NCBI RefSeq assembly: GCF_003460605.1
Contig: NZ_QTVN01000009.1
Coordinates: 138,778 to 202,777, forward strand
DNA from: Ruminococcus sp. AF31-8BH
Lineage (GTDB): Bacteria > Bacillota > Clostridia > Lachnospirales > Lachnospiraceae
Reading direction: 5' to 3'
DNA: 64,000 nt
The translations under genes and the position numbers were made by a program. Positions within the stretch are counted from its first letter, which is position 1. Every line of letters begins with the position of its first letter. The notes under the pieces were generated by a model. It worked only from the letters and a program-made list of their open reading frames with translations. It was not told the origin of the DNA and ran no database searches. Positions 55,192-63,432 of the stretch are shown in pieces.

Positions 55192-56229
55192 ATGGACATT
55201 GGAAGTGTAATTAAGAAATACAGGAAAGAATCCGGTTTCACCCAGGAGGAGATGGCAAATCGGTTAGGAGTGACCACGCCGGCTGTGAATAAGTGGGAGA
55301 ACGGCAATTCGAAGCCTGACATTGATTTGTTGGCGCCCATTGCAAGGCTGCTTCATATTTCCCTGGATACGCTGCTGGCTTTTCGGGAAAATCTTACAGA
55401 TGCTGAGATTGAAGAACTGATCCGGGAAATGGAAAAAATGTTTTCCGAGGAAGGCTATGAGAAGACCTATCAGTGGGCAGTCAACACCATAAACGAGTAC
55501 CCAAACTGCAATCTGCTCATCTGGCAGATCGCGGTCATGCTGGATTCCAGAAGAATCCTGGGAGAGTGCGAGAATCCGGACAGGTATGATGACCAGATTA
55601 ATTCCTGGTATGAACTGGCGCTGAATGATGAGAACGAGAGCATCCAGCACCACGCAGCGGATTCCCTGTTTGGATTTTATTTAAGAAAACAGAACTACGA
55701 AATGGCAGAAAAATATTTAAACTATTTTTCCGACTATGACCCAATGAAAAAGGTAAACTGGGGCAGACTCTATATGGAGCAGGGAAAAACAGAAGAGGCA
55801 TATGAAAAGCTGGAGAATGCTGTTTTTTCAGAATACACCACCTTAAATCTGGCTTTTTCCATTATGACAGCAAAGGCTCTTAAGGAAAAGAACGGTGCAT
55901 ACGCAAGATTTCTGGCGGAAAAAATGTGTACTCTGGCTGCTGTATTTGACATGGGAAAATATAACCAATGTGCCCCTTTGCTTAATATTGTAACTGCAGA
56001 GAAAAATGTGGAAGATACCTTCCAGGTAGCAAAGCAGCTTCTGGAAAATGTGGACACCATATGCGATTTCCGGGAATCCAGGCTGTACCAGCACATGGAA
56101 TTCAAAACCGCCGAAAACCCATACACCAGGGAAATGGAAGAAAACCTGCTGACATTATTCCGGGACGGAGAGGACTTCTCCTACATGAAAGGCTATGAAC
56201 CCTGGGAAAAACTGCTCGGTAAGTCATAA
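55192..56229 (+). CDS. XRE-family regulator with TPR-like C-terminal region
   Basis: The 345-residue protein begins with an HTH_3 domain (IKKYRKESGFTQEEMANRLG, then TPAVNKWENGNSKPD). The remaining 270 residues are helical and repeat-like (YEKTYQWAVNTI, YEMAEKYLNYFSDYDP, TEEAYEKLENAVF). They look like TPR-type repeats, as in regulators that sense a peptide or partner. AGAGGAGA is about 10 nt before the ATG. The gene is preceded by a structured leader. It appears intact. Confidence 0.88.
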   Translation: MDIGSVIKKYRKESGFTQEEMANRLGVTTPAVNKWENGNSKPDIDLLAPIARLLHISLDTLLAFRENLTDAEIEELIREMEKMFSEEGYEKTYQWAVNTINEYPNCNLLIWQIAVMLDSRRILGECENPDRYDDQINSWYELALNDENESIQHHAADSLFGFYLRKQNYEMAEKYLNYFSDYDPMKKVNWGRLYMEQGKTEEAYEKLENAVFSEYTTLNLAFSIMTAKALKEKNGAYARFLAEKMCTLAAVFDMGKYNQCAPLLNIVTAEKNVEDTFQVAKQLLENVDTICDFRESRLYQHMEFKTAENPYTREMEENLLTLFRDGEDFSYMKGYEPWEKLLGKS

Positions 56230-56254
56230 TACTTATATGGTGTAAAAAAAGAGA

Positions 56255-56793
56255 TTATCCGGGAAAAGGAACGCTTCGCCGGATAATCTCTATCGCCGGA
56301 ATAAGCGTAGCCGCAGGAGAAGTTTTTCCATTGTATTTCAGATAAACCTTCTCATTATAATACCAGTCAGACTGAAGAATCTTGGTGATCGCATTATTTA
56401 ATTCCGCGTACAGTTCCGGGCTTTTCTTGCTCACTCCCAAATAATAAGGAGAATATCCGATTTTCAAAATGGAATTCCAGAGATACTTGGAAATCTCTTT
56501 TTCTGCAACTGTTGTGGAAACAATGGCGTCCAGCTTGCCGCTGTTCATATCAGCGTACCGTTTCTCACTGCTTTCAAATAGGTCCACCTAAATACTTCCT
56601 TTATTGATTCCCATCCGGCATAATAGGCGATTTGCTGAAGATATTCATAGCCATATCCGGATTTGGGGGCATTTCCTTCTCCTTCCTGATAACCTGGATA
56701 AATCAGATAGCCAACGCGAACCTTTTTCAGTCTCTGGCCCGGTGTGTCATCAGCGTCTGCAGCCTGTACCCCTGCGTCAACAAAAGTCTGCAA
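56255..56793 (-). pseudogene. Remnant of a family-3 substrate-binding-domain sensor protein
   Basis: Two minus-strand pieces belong to one former gene. One (from 56793) reads KKVRVGYLIYPGYQEG, then GYGYEYLQQIAYYAGWE. The other (to 56255) reads KRYADMNSGKLDAIVST, then ILKIGYSPYYLGVSKK and YNEKVYLKYNGKT. This is the start and end of a bacterial extracellular substrate-binding domain of the type found on clostridial signalling proteins. The middle is missing, the frame is shifted near 56,580, and everything after the domain is lost. Confidence 0.7.
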
Positions 56794-56830
56794 GGATTTT
56801 GGAGTATTTTAGTGACGTGCAAAATTTAGA

Positions 56831-56859
56831 TGTACAGTTTCTGACAACACTGCTATAAT
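56831..56859 (+). promoter_or_regulatory. Possible promoter of the dipeptidase gene
   Basis: TGTACA at 56831-56836 and TATAAT at 56854-56859 have a 17-bp spacer. A hairpin (CCCGG...CCGGG) follows in the leader. The -35 matches only four of six consensus bases. Confidence 0.4.
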
Positions 56860-56943
56860 GAAACTGATAAAAACAAAAATACCCGGGAACCATAAGACCG
56901 GGCAGAAGTAAGCGAAATAACAGAACAGATATCAGGAGGAGCT

Positions 56944-58305
56944 ATGAGTACTATAAAAGAAGAAATCCACGCATTATCAGAAGAAATGCTTACCAATCTT
57001 GGAAAGCTGGTTGCAATTGATTCCCAGCTTGCTCCGGCAAAAGAGGGAATGCCATTTGGGGAAGGCCCTGCCAAAGCACTTGAGATGGGACTTCAGATCG
57101 CACAGGAGCTTGGCTTTAAGACTGTGAACCTGGACAATTACTGCGGTTATGCAGAGATGGGCGAGGGAGAGGAAATCGTCGGCATCGCAGGACACCTGGA
57201 TATTGTTCCGGTAGGCGGTGACTGGACTTATGACCCATTTGTGCTGACACGCAAAGGGGACTACGTATACGGCAGAGGAACCACAGATGACAAAGGACCT
57301 GTGATCGAAGCCCTCTATGCAATGAAGCTTCTCCGTGATTCCGGTGTGAAGCTGAACAAGCGTGTCCGCCTGATTATGGGCTGCAACGAGGAGACTGGCT
57401 CCAAATGCATGAAGCATTATAATGAAGTAGCAGAAGAGCTGTCCTGCGGCTTTACTCCGGATGCCAATTTCCCATGTATCCACGGCGAAAAAGGGCATAT
57501 GTCCATGATGGCATACTCCAAGAATACAAAGATCATTTCTATGAACGGCGGATTTGTTTCCAATGCAGTGTGCGACAACTGCACCACCGTGATTCCGGCA
57601 GAAGCAAGGCTGAAAGAGAAGCTTGAGGCTGCTTTTTCCCAGACAAAGCTTCAGGAATATAAAGTAACAGAAGAGAACGGAACCCTTACCATCTATGCCA
57701 AAGGAGTTCCTGCCCATGCAAGCACACCGGCACTTGGAATCAATGCAGCAGGCGTAACCTGCCAGTGCCTGGAAGAGGCTGGATTTGAAGATGACTTCGT
57801 GAAATTTTACAACAGCCACATTGGCACAGACTGTGACGGTTCCGGTGTAGGCCTGAAATTCGCAGACGAATACGGCGACCTTACCTTCTGCAACGGCATT
57901 GTGAAAACACAGGACGGCGTGATTTCCTGTACTATTGATATCCGTGTTCCGGTTACCTTAAAGGCAGACCAGGTGCGCGAAATGTGCCAGGGCAGACTGG
58001 AAGACGAGAACGGACGCATTGAGATCGGAACAATCGGCAATCCTCTGTTTTTCCCAAGAGAGTCTCCGCTTGTCAATGCACTGTACAAAGCATACGTGGA
58101 TGTAACCGGTGACACCGAAAACAAGCCAATGGTAATCGGCGGCGGAACCTATGCTAAATCCCTGAAGAATATTATCGCATTCGGACCTGAGAAACTGGGT
58201 ATTGATTACCACATCCATGGTGCTGACGAGTTTATTCTTGTATCCGGCATGGAAGAGGCAGTTCTGGTATATATGGAAGCGATTAAGAATCTTCTTGCCA
58301 TCTAA
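56944..58305 (+). CDS. M20 family metallo-dipeptidase (PepV/Sapep-like)
   Basis: The enzyme cleaves dipeptides in the cytoplasm. The 453-residue protein shows the M20 metal ligands and neighbours: GIAGHLDIVPVGGDW, YGRGTTDDKGP, the general-base NEETGSKC, PDANFPCIHGEKG, and the C-terminal ligand region YHIHGADEF. The length is typical of PepV. A strong CAGGAGGAG lies 4-7 nt before the ATG. No transporter gene is adjacent. Confidence 0.93.
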   Translation: MSTIKEEIHALSEEMLTNLGKLVAIDSQLAPAKEGMPFGEGPAKALEMGLQIAQELGFKTVNLDNYCGYAEMGEGEEIVGIAGHLDIVPVGGDWTYDPFVLTRKGDYVYGRGTTDDKGPVIEALYAMKLLRDSGVKLNKRVRLIMGCNEETGSKCMKHYNEVAEELSCGFTPDANFPCIHGEKGHMSMMAYSKNTKIISMNGGFVSNAVCDNCTTVIPAEARLKEKLEAAFSQTKLQEYKVTEENGTLTIYAKGVPAHASTPALGINAAGVTCQCLEEAGFEDDFVKFYNSHIGTDCDGSGVGLKFADEYGDLTFCNGIVKTQDGVISCTIDIRVPVTLKADQVREMCQGRLEDENGRIEIGTIGNPLFFPRESPLVNALYKAYVDVTGDTENKPMVIGGGTYAKSLKNIIAFGPEKLGIDYHIHGADEFILVSGMEEAVLVYMEAIKNLLAI

Positions 58306-58432
58306 AAAATTGGTTGAAAAACAAAATCTTTAATGCTATAATTTTCCAGGACTAATCCAGTTCACAATTAAATAATGGGCAAAGCAGTCGAAAGGCTGTG
58401 ACGCAATATAGGGCCTGTGAAATGGCAGCCAG

Positions 58433-59516
58433 TTGCAGATACAAGATGATGCAGGGGAATACTATAGGTTGGTCTATGGTATTCCTCTTTTTGGTTACCA
58501 GAGAAACCATGCAGCAATACAGGAGAGAAATATATTTATGTGGGAGAAAGACATCCAGCTTGAAGAACTGAATACCGAAAACTCTGCTTCCTATGAGGAA
58601 ATCTGTGAGCGATATGTTCTGAGCCATGTACCGAAGAAAGACCAGGAAGGCCTGCTTGGGAAAATGGATTACGAAAAAGTAGCAGAGATTCTTTCCTACA
58701 AGCCAGAGTACAGCTTTACCTATGAGAGTATCATCGTGGAAAAAAAGCACCTGTGCCAGATGAAATATATGCGTTTGGATGATGAACAGCATGTGCTTAT
58801 GGGCTTTCGCATGGTGGACGATATTGTTGCAAATGAGAGAGAGAACAGGAAATCTCTGGCAAAGGCTGTGGCAGTGGCAGAACAGTCATACGCTGCCGCG
58901 GAGAATGCCAACAATTGCAGAGGCGCATCTTGACGATACCCAGAGAGTTCATGAATGCCTGATCACCACCAAGAAGCAGGAGCTTTTCATTGATATCTGC
59001 AATGTGATCCACGAGGACGTAGTGGGGGATTCCCTACGCCTGCAAAATTTCTGTTGGCCTGAAAGAGATTCCCTCCGGGTCTGCTTTTTACTCTGAATAT
59101 GTTTTTACCTGCGAGGACAATGGATATGGAATGACGCCAGAGTTTGTGCAGCGCCTGTTTGTTCCTTTTGAGAGAGCAGAAGACGAGCGTCTGAAGGGCA
59201 TTCAGGGAACCGGACTTGGAATGGTGATCACCAAGAATATTCTTCGGATGATGATCCAGCCACCTGTGAGAGCACTTCCCTGATCCTGGACAGCCTGGAA
59301 ATTCAGAACCGCTATGTAACTACCGGACAGGAGGCCATCGACCTGGTCCGCTCTGCCAATGAGAAGAAGCGGCCTTTTGATATCTGTCTGATCGACTGGA
59401 AAATGCCGGATATGGACTGCATGGAGATCATCCGGCAGGCAAAGCGCTATGGCAGCAATGAAGGCGAAGATGATTTCCATGCGGGTAGGATAAGAAGAAT
59501 AAAGACATTCATTTAG
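58433..59516 (+). pseudogene. Decayed hybrid sensor histidine kinase
   Basis: Ordered pieces of one protein survive in different frames. First comes a PAS-like part (58433-58933) ending KAVAVAEQSYAAAENAN. Then, with the phospho-acceptor H-box deleted, come HEDVVGDSLRLQ, an ATPase part reading CEDNGYGMTPEFVQRLFVPF and GIQGTGLGMVITKNI, and a receiver piece reading FDICLIDWKMPDM. At least three deletions or frameshifts separate them. Such kinases often carry family-3 substrate-binding domains, like the remnant at 56,255. It cannot signal. Confidence 0.8.
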
Positions 59517-59561
59517 GCAGCCTTTGGGCGCTCAAATACACGGAAAGAAGAGGGGAAATTC

Positions 59562-60467
59562 ATGAAGAAGATCAGGCAGATTCAGTTTCATGCAGGAAGC
59601 CAGGAGGAGTTGCTTCCGGATTTTGGGATGGATTTTCCTTATATTGCTTCAAGGGCAGAGCTGGATCAATATCCGGATCATTTTGTGCCCTGGCACTGGC
59701 ATAAGGCCGTGGAGCTTTTTTATGTGGAAAGCGGGGAAGTGGAATACAATCTCCCTAGTGAGAAAATCTGTTTTCCAGCAGGCAGCGGCGGACTTTTGAA
59801 TTCTAATATTCTGCATGCTTCCAGAGGGATTTCATTGATCAATGAGAATGTTGAATTTTGCCATATCTTTGATGCGTCCCTAATTTCCGGCGGGCGCGGC
59901 AGCAGGATTGAAGGGAAATATGTACTGCCGCTTATTACAGTGCCGCAGGCGGAAATGATTGCATTATATCCGGGAAATCCGGTTCACCAGGAAATCCTGA
60001 AGATGATCCGGAATGCATTTGACATTTCCGAAAAGGAGTTTGGATTTGAAATTCATCTTCGGGCAGTGCTCTCTGAAATCTGGATTCGGATCTTCCAGCA
60101 GGCAGTTCCTCTTCTTGCACAGCCTCCCAAACTGCGCAAAAACAACGATAAGATCAAAGACCTGATGATCTATGTTCATCAGCACTATTCAGAAAAGCTG
60201 GTTATCTCCCAGCTGGCATCCGCAGTGTTCCTAAGCGAGCGGGAATGCTTCCGCATTTTCCAGGAATGCCTGCACATGACGCCCATGCAGTATATCCAGA
60301 ACTATCGCCTCCAGATGGCCTGCCAGATGCTGGCGGAAACCCGCGCCTCCGTTACAGAGATCAGCCACGCCTGCGGCCTTGGAAGCAGCAGCTACTTCGG
60401 CAAGGTTTTCCGGGAATATATGAACTGCACTCCGGGAGAGTACAGGCAGAAGACGGAGCATAAATAG
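59562..60467 (+). CDS. AraC-family transcriptional regulator
   Basis: The 301-residue protein has an N-terminal cupin sensing domain (FVPWHWHKAVELFYVESGEV, with the HWH metal or ligand pocket). Two helix-turn-helix motifs form the C-terminal AraC domain (ISQLASAVFLSERECFRIFQ; SVTEISHACGLGSSSYFGKV). GAGGGG is 6-7 nt before the ATG. It is 12 bp upstream of the TauE/SafE exporter gene, which it probably controls. Confidence 0.93.
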   Translation: MKKIRQIQFHAGSQEELLPDFGMDFPYIASRAELDQYPDHFVPWHWHKAVELFYVESGEVEYNLPSEKICFPAGSGGLLNSNILHASRGISLINENVEFCHIFDASLISGGRGSRIEGKYVLPLITVPQAEMIALYPGNPVHQEILKMIRNAFDISEKEFGFEIHLRAVLSEIWIRIFQQAVPLLAQPPKLRKNNDKIKDLMIYVHQHYSEKLVISQLASAVFLSERECFRIFQECLHMTPMQYIQNYRLQMACQMLAETRASVTEISHACGLGSSSYFGKVFREYMNCTPGEYRQKTEHK

Positions 60468-60479
60468 AGAGGAAATGTT

Positions 60480-61217
60480 ATGTATCTATGGATCATAGCC
60501 GCTTTTACGGCTTACTTTATTAAGGGATTGTGCGGATTTGCAAATACGCTGGTGTTTACTTCGATTTTGAGCTTTGGCGCAGCCAATGCCAATATTTCGC
60601 CGGTGGAGCTGCTGATCGGGTATCCCACCAATTTTATCCTCACCTGGAAAAACAGGAAAAGCCTGGATTATAAGGTATATCTGCCGCTGGCAGCCCTTGT
60701 GCTGGCAGGCTGCATCCCGGGGGCTTTGCTTCTGAAAAATGCAGATGTAAGCAATATCAAGGTGATATTTGGCAATGTGGCAGTGCTCTTTGGGCTGGAA
60801 ATGCTTTTTCGGGACAAGAAAAGGGGAGAGGGGAATCCGTTGTCCCAATCTTCGCCCAGGTCCAGGCTTACATTTGGAGCAGTTGGTTTGTTAGCTGGTG
60901 TTCTTTGCGGGCTATTTGGCGTTGGAGCACTTCTAGCAGTCTATGTGGACCGGGTGACGGACAGCGGAAGCGAGTTCAAGGCCAATATCAGCGCCGTATT
61001 TATTGCGGACAATACATTCCGGATTATTTTGTACAGTGCCCTTCATCTGCTTACCTTTGATACCCTAAAAAGTGCGCTTATGCTGATTCCTATTGCCATT
61101 CTGGGATTGTTTGCGGGAATGAAAAGCAGTTCCCTGCTGAAGGAAAAGACGGTACGGAGGATGATGGCAGTATTATTGATTCTGTCAGGTGTCTCACTGA
61201 CACTGCAGAATATGTAG
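60480..61217 (+). CDS. TauE/SafE-family anion exporter
   Basis: The 245-residue protein has about eight membrane helices in two related halves. The half-repeat signatures are IKGLCGFANTLVFT near the N terminus and GVLCGLFGVGALLAVYVDRV in the middle. Family members export sulfite, sulfonates or other organic anions; the substrate here is unknown. GAGAGGAAATGTT precedes the ATG. It is coupled to the AraC regulator upstream. Confidence 0.9.
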   Translation: MYLWIIAAFTAYFIKGLCGFANTLVFTSILSFGAANANISPVELLIGYPTNFILTWKNRKSLDYKVYLPLAALVLAGCIPGALLLKNADVSNIKVIFGNVAVLFGLEMLFRDKKRGEGNPLSQSSPRSRLTFGAVGLLAGVLCGLFGVGALLAVYVDRVTDSGSEFKANISAVFIADNTFRIILYSALHLLTFDTLKSALMLIPIAILGLFAGMKSSSLLKEKTVRRMMAVLLILSGVSLTLQNM

Positions 61218-61304
61218 CAGTATGTGCCTGCCTGAAAAAATGGCAGGATTTTAATACAAAATGGCAGAAAAAATGTATTGCAAAAATATAAAATGCACTA
61301 TAAT

Positions 61305-61469
61305 GATACTCGGGAGGATGAAATACAGGGGACGCAGCGATGCTGCATTTTTCATCCTCCTTACCTCTCAGAGTTCTGGATGAGGTTTGCAGATACAGAG
61401 TAACGGATTTTCGTATGTAGTGAGTGATGTCGCCGACAGGCGGCATTTTCGTTTCAGGAGGTACTTTAT
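61305..61469 (+). ncRNA. Structured 5' leader of the HD-like gene
   Basis: A TATAAT at 61299-61304 (TTGCAA 15 bp, or TATTGC 17 bp, upstream) would start transcription near 61,311. The leader then has a strong hairpin with GGAGGATGAAA (61313-61323) pairing TTTCATCCTCC (61350-61360) and an inner GCAGC/GCTGC. A linker of about 65 nt follows, then a second hairpin at 61428-61445 and the ribosome site. No known riboswitch is recognised. This could be a regulatory leader; function is unknown. Confidence 0.45.
61428..61445 (+). promoter_or_regulatory. Leader hairpin, second copy of the shared motif
   Basis: TGTCGCC and GGCGGCA form a 7-bp stem (one G-U) closed by GACA. TTTTCGTTTCAGGAGG follows directly. 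Loop size, stem length, the GATG before it and the TTCGTTT after it match the copy at 55,149. Confidence 0.5.
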
Positions 61470-61895
61470 ATGGAACCAGATCGTAAAACAGCAGAACAGG
61501 CATTAAAAGAAGCTTATCAGTCCAACCCCGGTGTATGGGTGGATCATTCCAGATATGTGGCGCTGGCCTGCGAAAATATTGCACGCCGCTGTGCAGATCT
61601 GGATTCGGAGAAAGCATATATTCTAGAGCGTGGTTGGGAAAAGGCTGCCCAGATCTGTATTTCCCACGCATTTATGATCCAGGATATCCGCACCTCTATT
61701 GGCAAATTCGATGTCAGCGAGGAAGATTACCAGTTCATGGAACAGTTTGTGGATGTGACCATTCGGTACGGCGTTCATCCGGCTGCCATAGACAGATGGA
61801 AAAAGATACTGGAAATAAAAGAATATTTTCAGGGGAAGATGGGCTGTCCCATTTATGAGGTACTTCCAGGAGTAGTGGAGAATAGCATGAAATGA
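61470..61895 (+). CDS. HD-domain-like protein lacking its HD motif (internally deleted)
   Basis: The 141-residue product reads VDHSRYVALACENIA, SEKAYILERGWEKAAQICISHAF, then SEEDYQFMEQFVDVTIRYGVHP and LPGVVENSM. As I recall the family, members are about 200 residues and have a LLHDIGRR-type HD motif between YIL and RGWEKA and a further segment between QF and VDVT. Both are absent here, in frame. No other HD pair exists in the product, so it probably lacks phosphohydrolase activity. AGGAGG is 8 nt before the ATG. Confidence 0.65.
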   Translation: MEPDRKTAEQALKEAYQSNPGVWVDHSRYVALACENIARRCADLDSEKAYILERGWEKAAQICISHAFMIQDIRTSIGKFDVSEEDYQFMEQFVDVTIRYGVHPAAIDRWKKILEIKEYFQGKMGCPIYEVLPGVVENSMK

Positions 61896-61917
61896 TAATA
61901 TTGTTATGAATAAATTG

Positions 61918-61972
61918 TCCCAGGCATCTGCTGTACTTCCTGTAAAGTACATGCAGCCGCCTGGGATTTTTT
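61918..61972 (+). terminator. Terminator after the HD-like gene
   Basis: TCCCAGGC pairs with GCCTGGGA, enclosing an inner GTACTT/AAGTAC stem, and is followed by six T. It lies between convergent genes. Confidence 0.83.
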
Positions 61973-62011
61973 ATCAATGATTATGTTTTGGCGTAAGCCA
62001 GAGTATTTTGC

Positions 62012-63388
62012 TTAATTTTTTGAGCCAGCCGCTTTCAGCAGACTATGTCTGCAAATATACTGAAAAGTAATATAGAAAATAATTCCTTTCGCAACACTGG
62101 AAAGGGTTAGGGCCCACCAGATTCCATTCAGACCAAGGGAAGTGCCGGAAAGGATCAGTGCCAGCGGAATACGCATAACGGTAAGGGAAATGCTGATCAC
62201 GCTGCAAAGCTGTGTCCTTCCAAGTCCGGAAAGTGCGCCAACGGTCATCATCTCGACGCTGAGCAGGATTTCAGAAAATCCGATGATCCGCAGATAATCA
62301 ATAGAAAGCCGGACCACCTCCTCTTCATGGAAGAACAGCACGGAGATATACCTTGGGAAAAATACAAAGGCAATAGTGATTAGAGCTGTCCAGCACACCA
62401 GAAGCCGAAGGGAAATGCTGTATCCCTGTTTGATTCGGTCAACCTTCCTGGCTCCATAATTTTGTCCCATAAAAGCATTTAAAGCAGAACCAAAACCATC
62501 TGCTGTATTCCAGGAAAGAGACTCAATCTGTCCGCCAACACGCTGTACTGCGATTGCACCGGCGCCGAAACCGGAGACCATTCTGGTCAGGATCATAGAG
62601 ATAATGCAGTAAATACTTCCCTGTAATGCAGTTGGGATTCCAATGCGAAATACACCTTTTACGTAAGAAAGTTCCGGCCTGGAAAGAAGCTGAATCTTTC
62701 GCAGAACATTGGAATCGCCATGATCGCGGATGATTCCGGTGATCAGAATCAGCAGAACCACGATCTGGGCGGTTACAGTTGCAGCGGCTGCTCCCACCAC
62801 CTCCAGCCTTGGGAAAGGTCCTACGCCAAGTACCAGAAGAGGATCAAGGATCATGTTCAGAACCAGACCGAAAAAGTTGGCTTTCAGCGGTGTTTTGGAA
62901 TCGCCCTGGGCTGTGAAAAGTCCGGTCAGCACCTGAGAAAGAAAGGAAAATAAAATCAGTCCGCAGGTGATGCGCATGTAAATTCTGGCGCTGTTGTAGG
63001 TTTCGGCATCTGTCAGGGTAAAGAACTTCAGCAGAGGACCTGTAAAGACCATACTGACTACAGTAACGAAAAGAGCGAAAAGTATGGTAAGCTGCAGAGC
63101 CGCCTGGGCAAAGCCAGCTGCAGATTTCCGGTCTCCTTTTCCAAGAGACTGGGCCATGTTTACCTGGCCGCCCATTCTCGTCAGGGAGGAAAATCCCTGG
63201 GAGAGCCATACGTACATGCCTCCTACGCCTACGCCAGCCACAGCCTTGGAGCCCAGCATCCCGATCCATGCCATGTCCGTAATGTTATATGCAGTGGAAA
63301 GGAAGGAAGATGCCATGATCGGCAGTGCCAGTTCTGCAAGAGTCCGTAAAATAGGACCGGATGTAAGATTTAATTGTTTGTTTTTCAT
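62012..63388 (-). CDS. MATE-family multidrug efflux protein
   Basis: The 458-residue protein has about twelve membrane helices, the normal MATE layout. Landmarks are the N-terminal LTSGPILRTLAELALPIMAS, VGGMYVWLSQGFS, a GDSKTPLKAN loop, and in the second half QRVGGQIESLSWNTADGFGS and FMGQNYGARK. It would use a Na+ or H+ gradient to export cationic drugs. AAGGACAAAAC precedes the ATG at 63388. It is on the minus strand, 44 bp downstream of the acetyltransferase gene. Confidence 0.93.
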   Translation of the reverse strand: MKNKQLNLTSGPILRTLAELALPIMASSFLSTAYNITDMAWIGMLGSKAVAGVGVGGMYVWLSQGFSSLTRMGGQVNMAQSLGKGDRKSAAGFAQAALQLTILFALFVTVVSMVFTGPLLKFFTLTDAETYNSARIYMRITCGLILFSFLSQVLTGLFTAQGDSKTPLKANFFGLVLNMILDPLLVLGVGPFPRLEVVGAAAATVTAQIVVLLILITGIIRDHGDSNVLRKIQLLSRPELSYVKGVFRIGIPTALQGSIYCIISMILTRMVSGFGAGAIAVQRVGGQIESLSWNTADGFGSALNAFMGQNYGARKVDRIKQGYSISLRLLVCWTALITIAFVFFPRYISVLFFHEEEVVRLSIDYLRIIGFSEILLSVEMMTVGALSGLGRTQLCSVISISLTVMRIPLALILSGTSLGLNGIWWALTLSSVAKGIIFYITFQYICRHSLLKAAGSKN

Positions 63389-63432
63389 GTTTTGTCCTTA
63401 GTTTATTTTATAGTGCAGTGTTTGGCGAAAAG

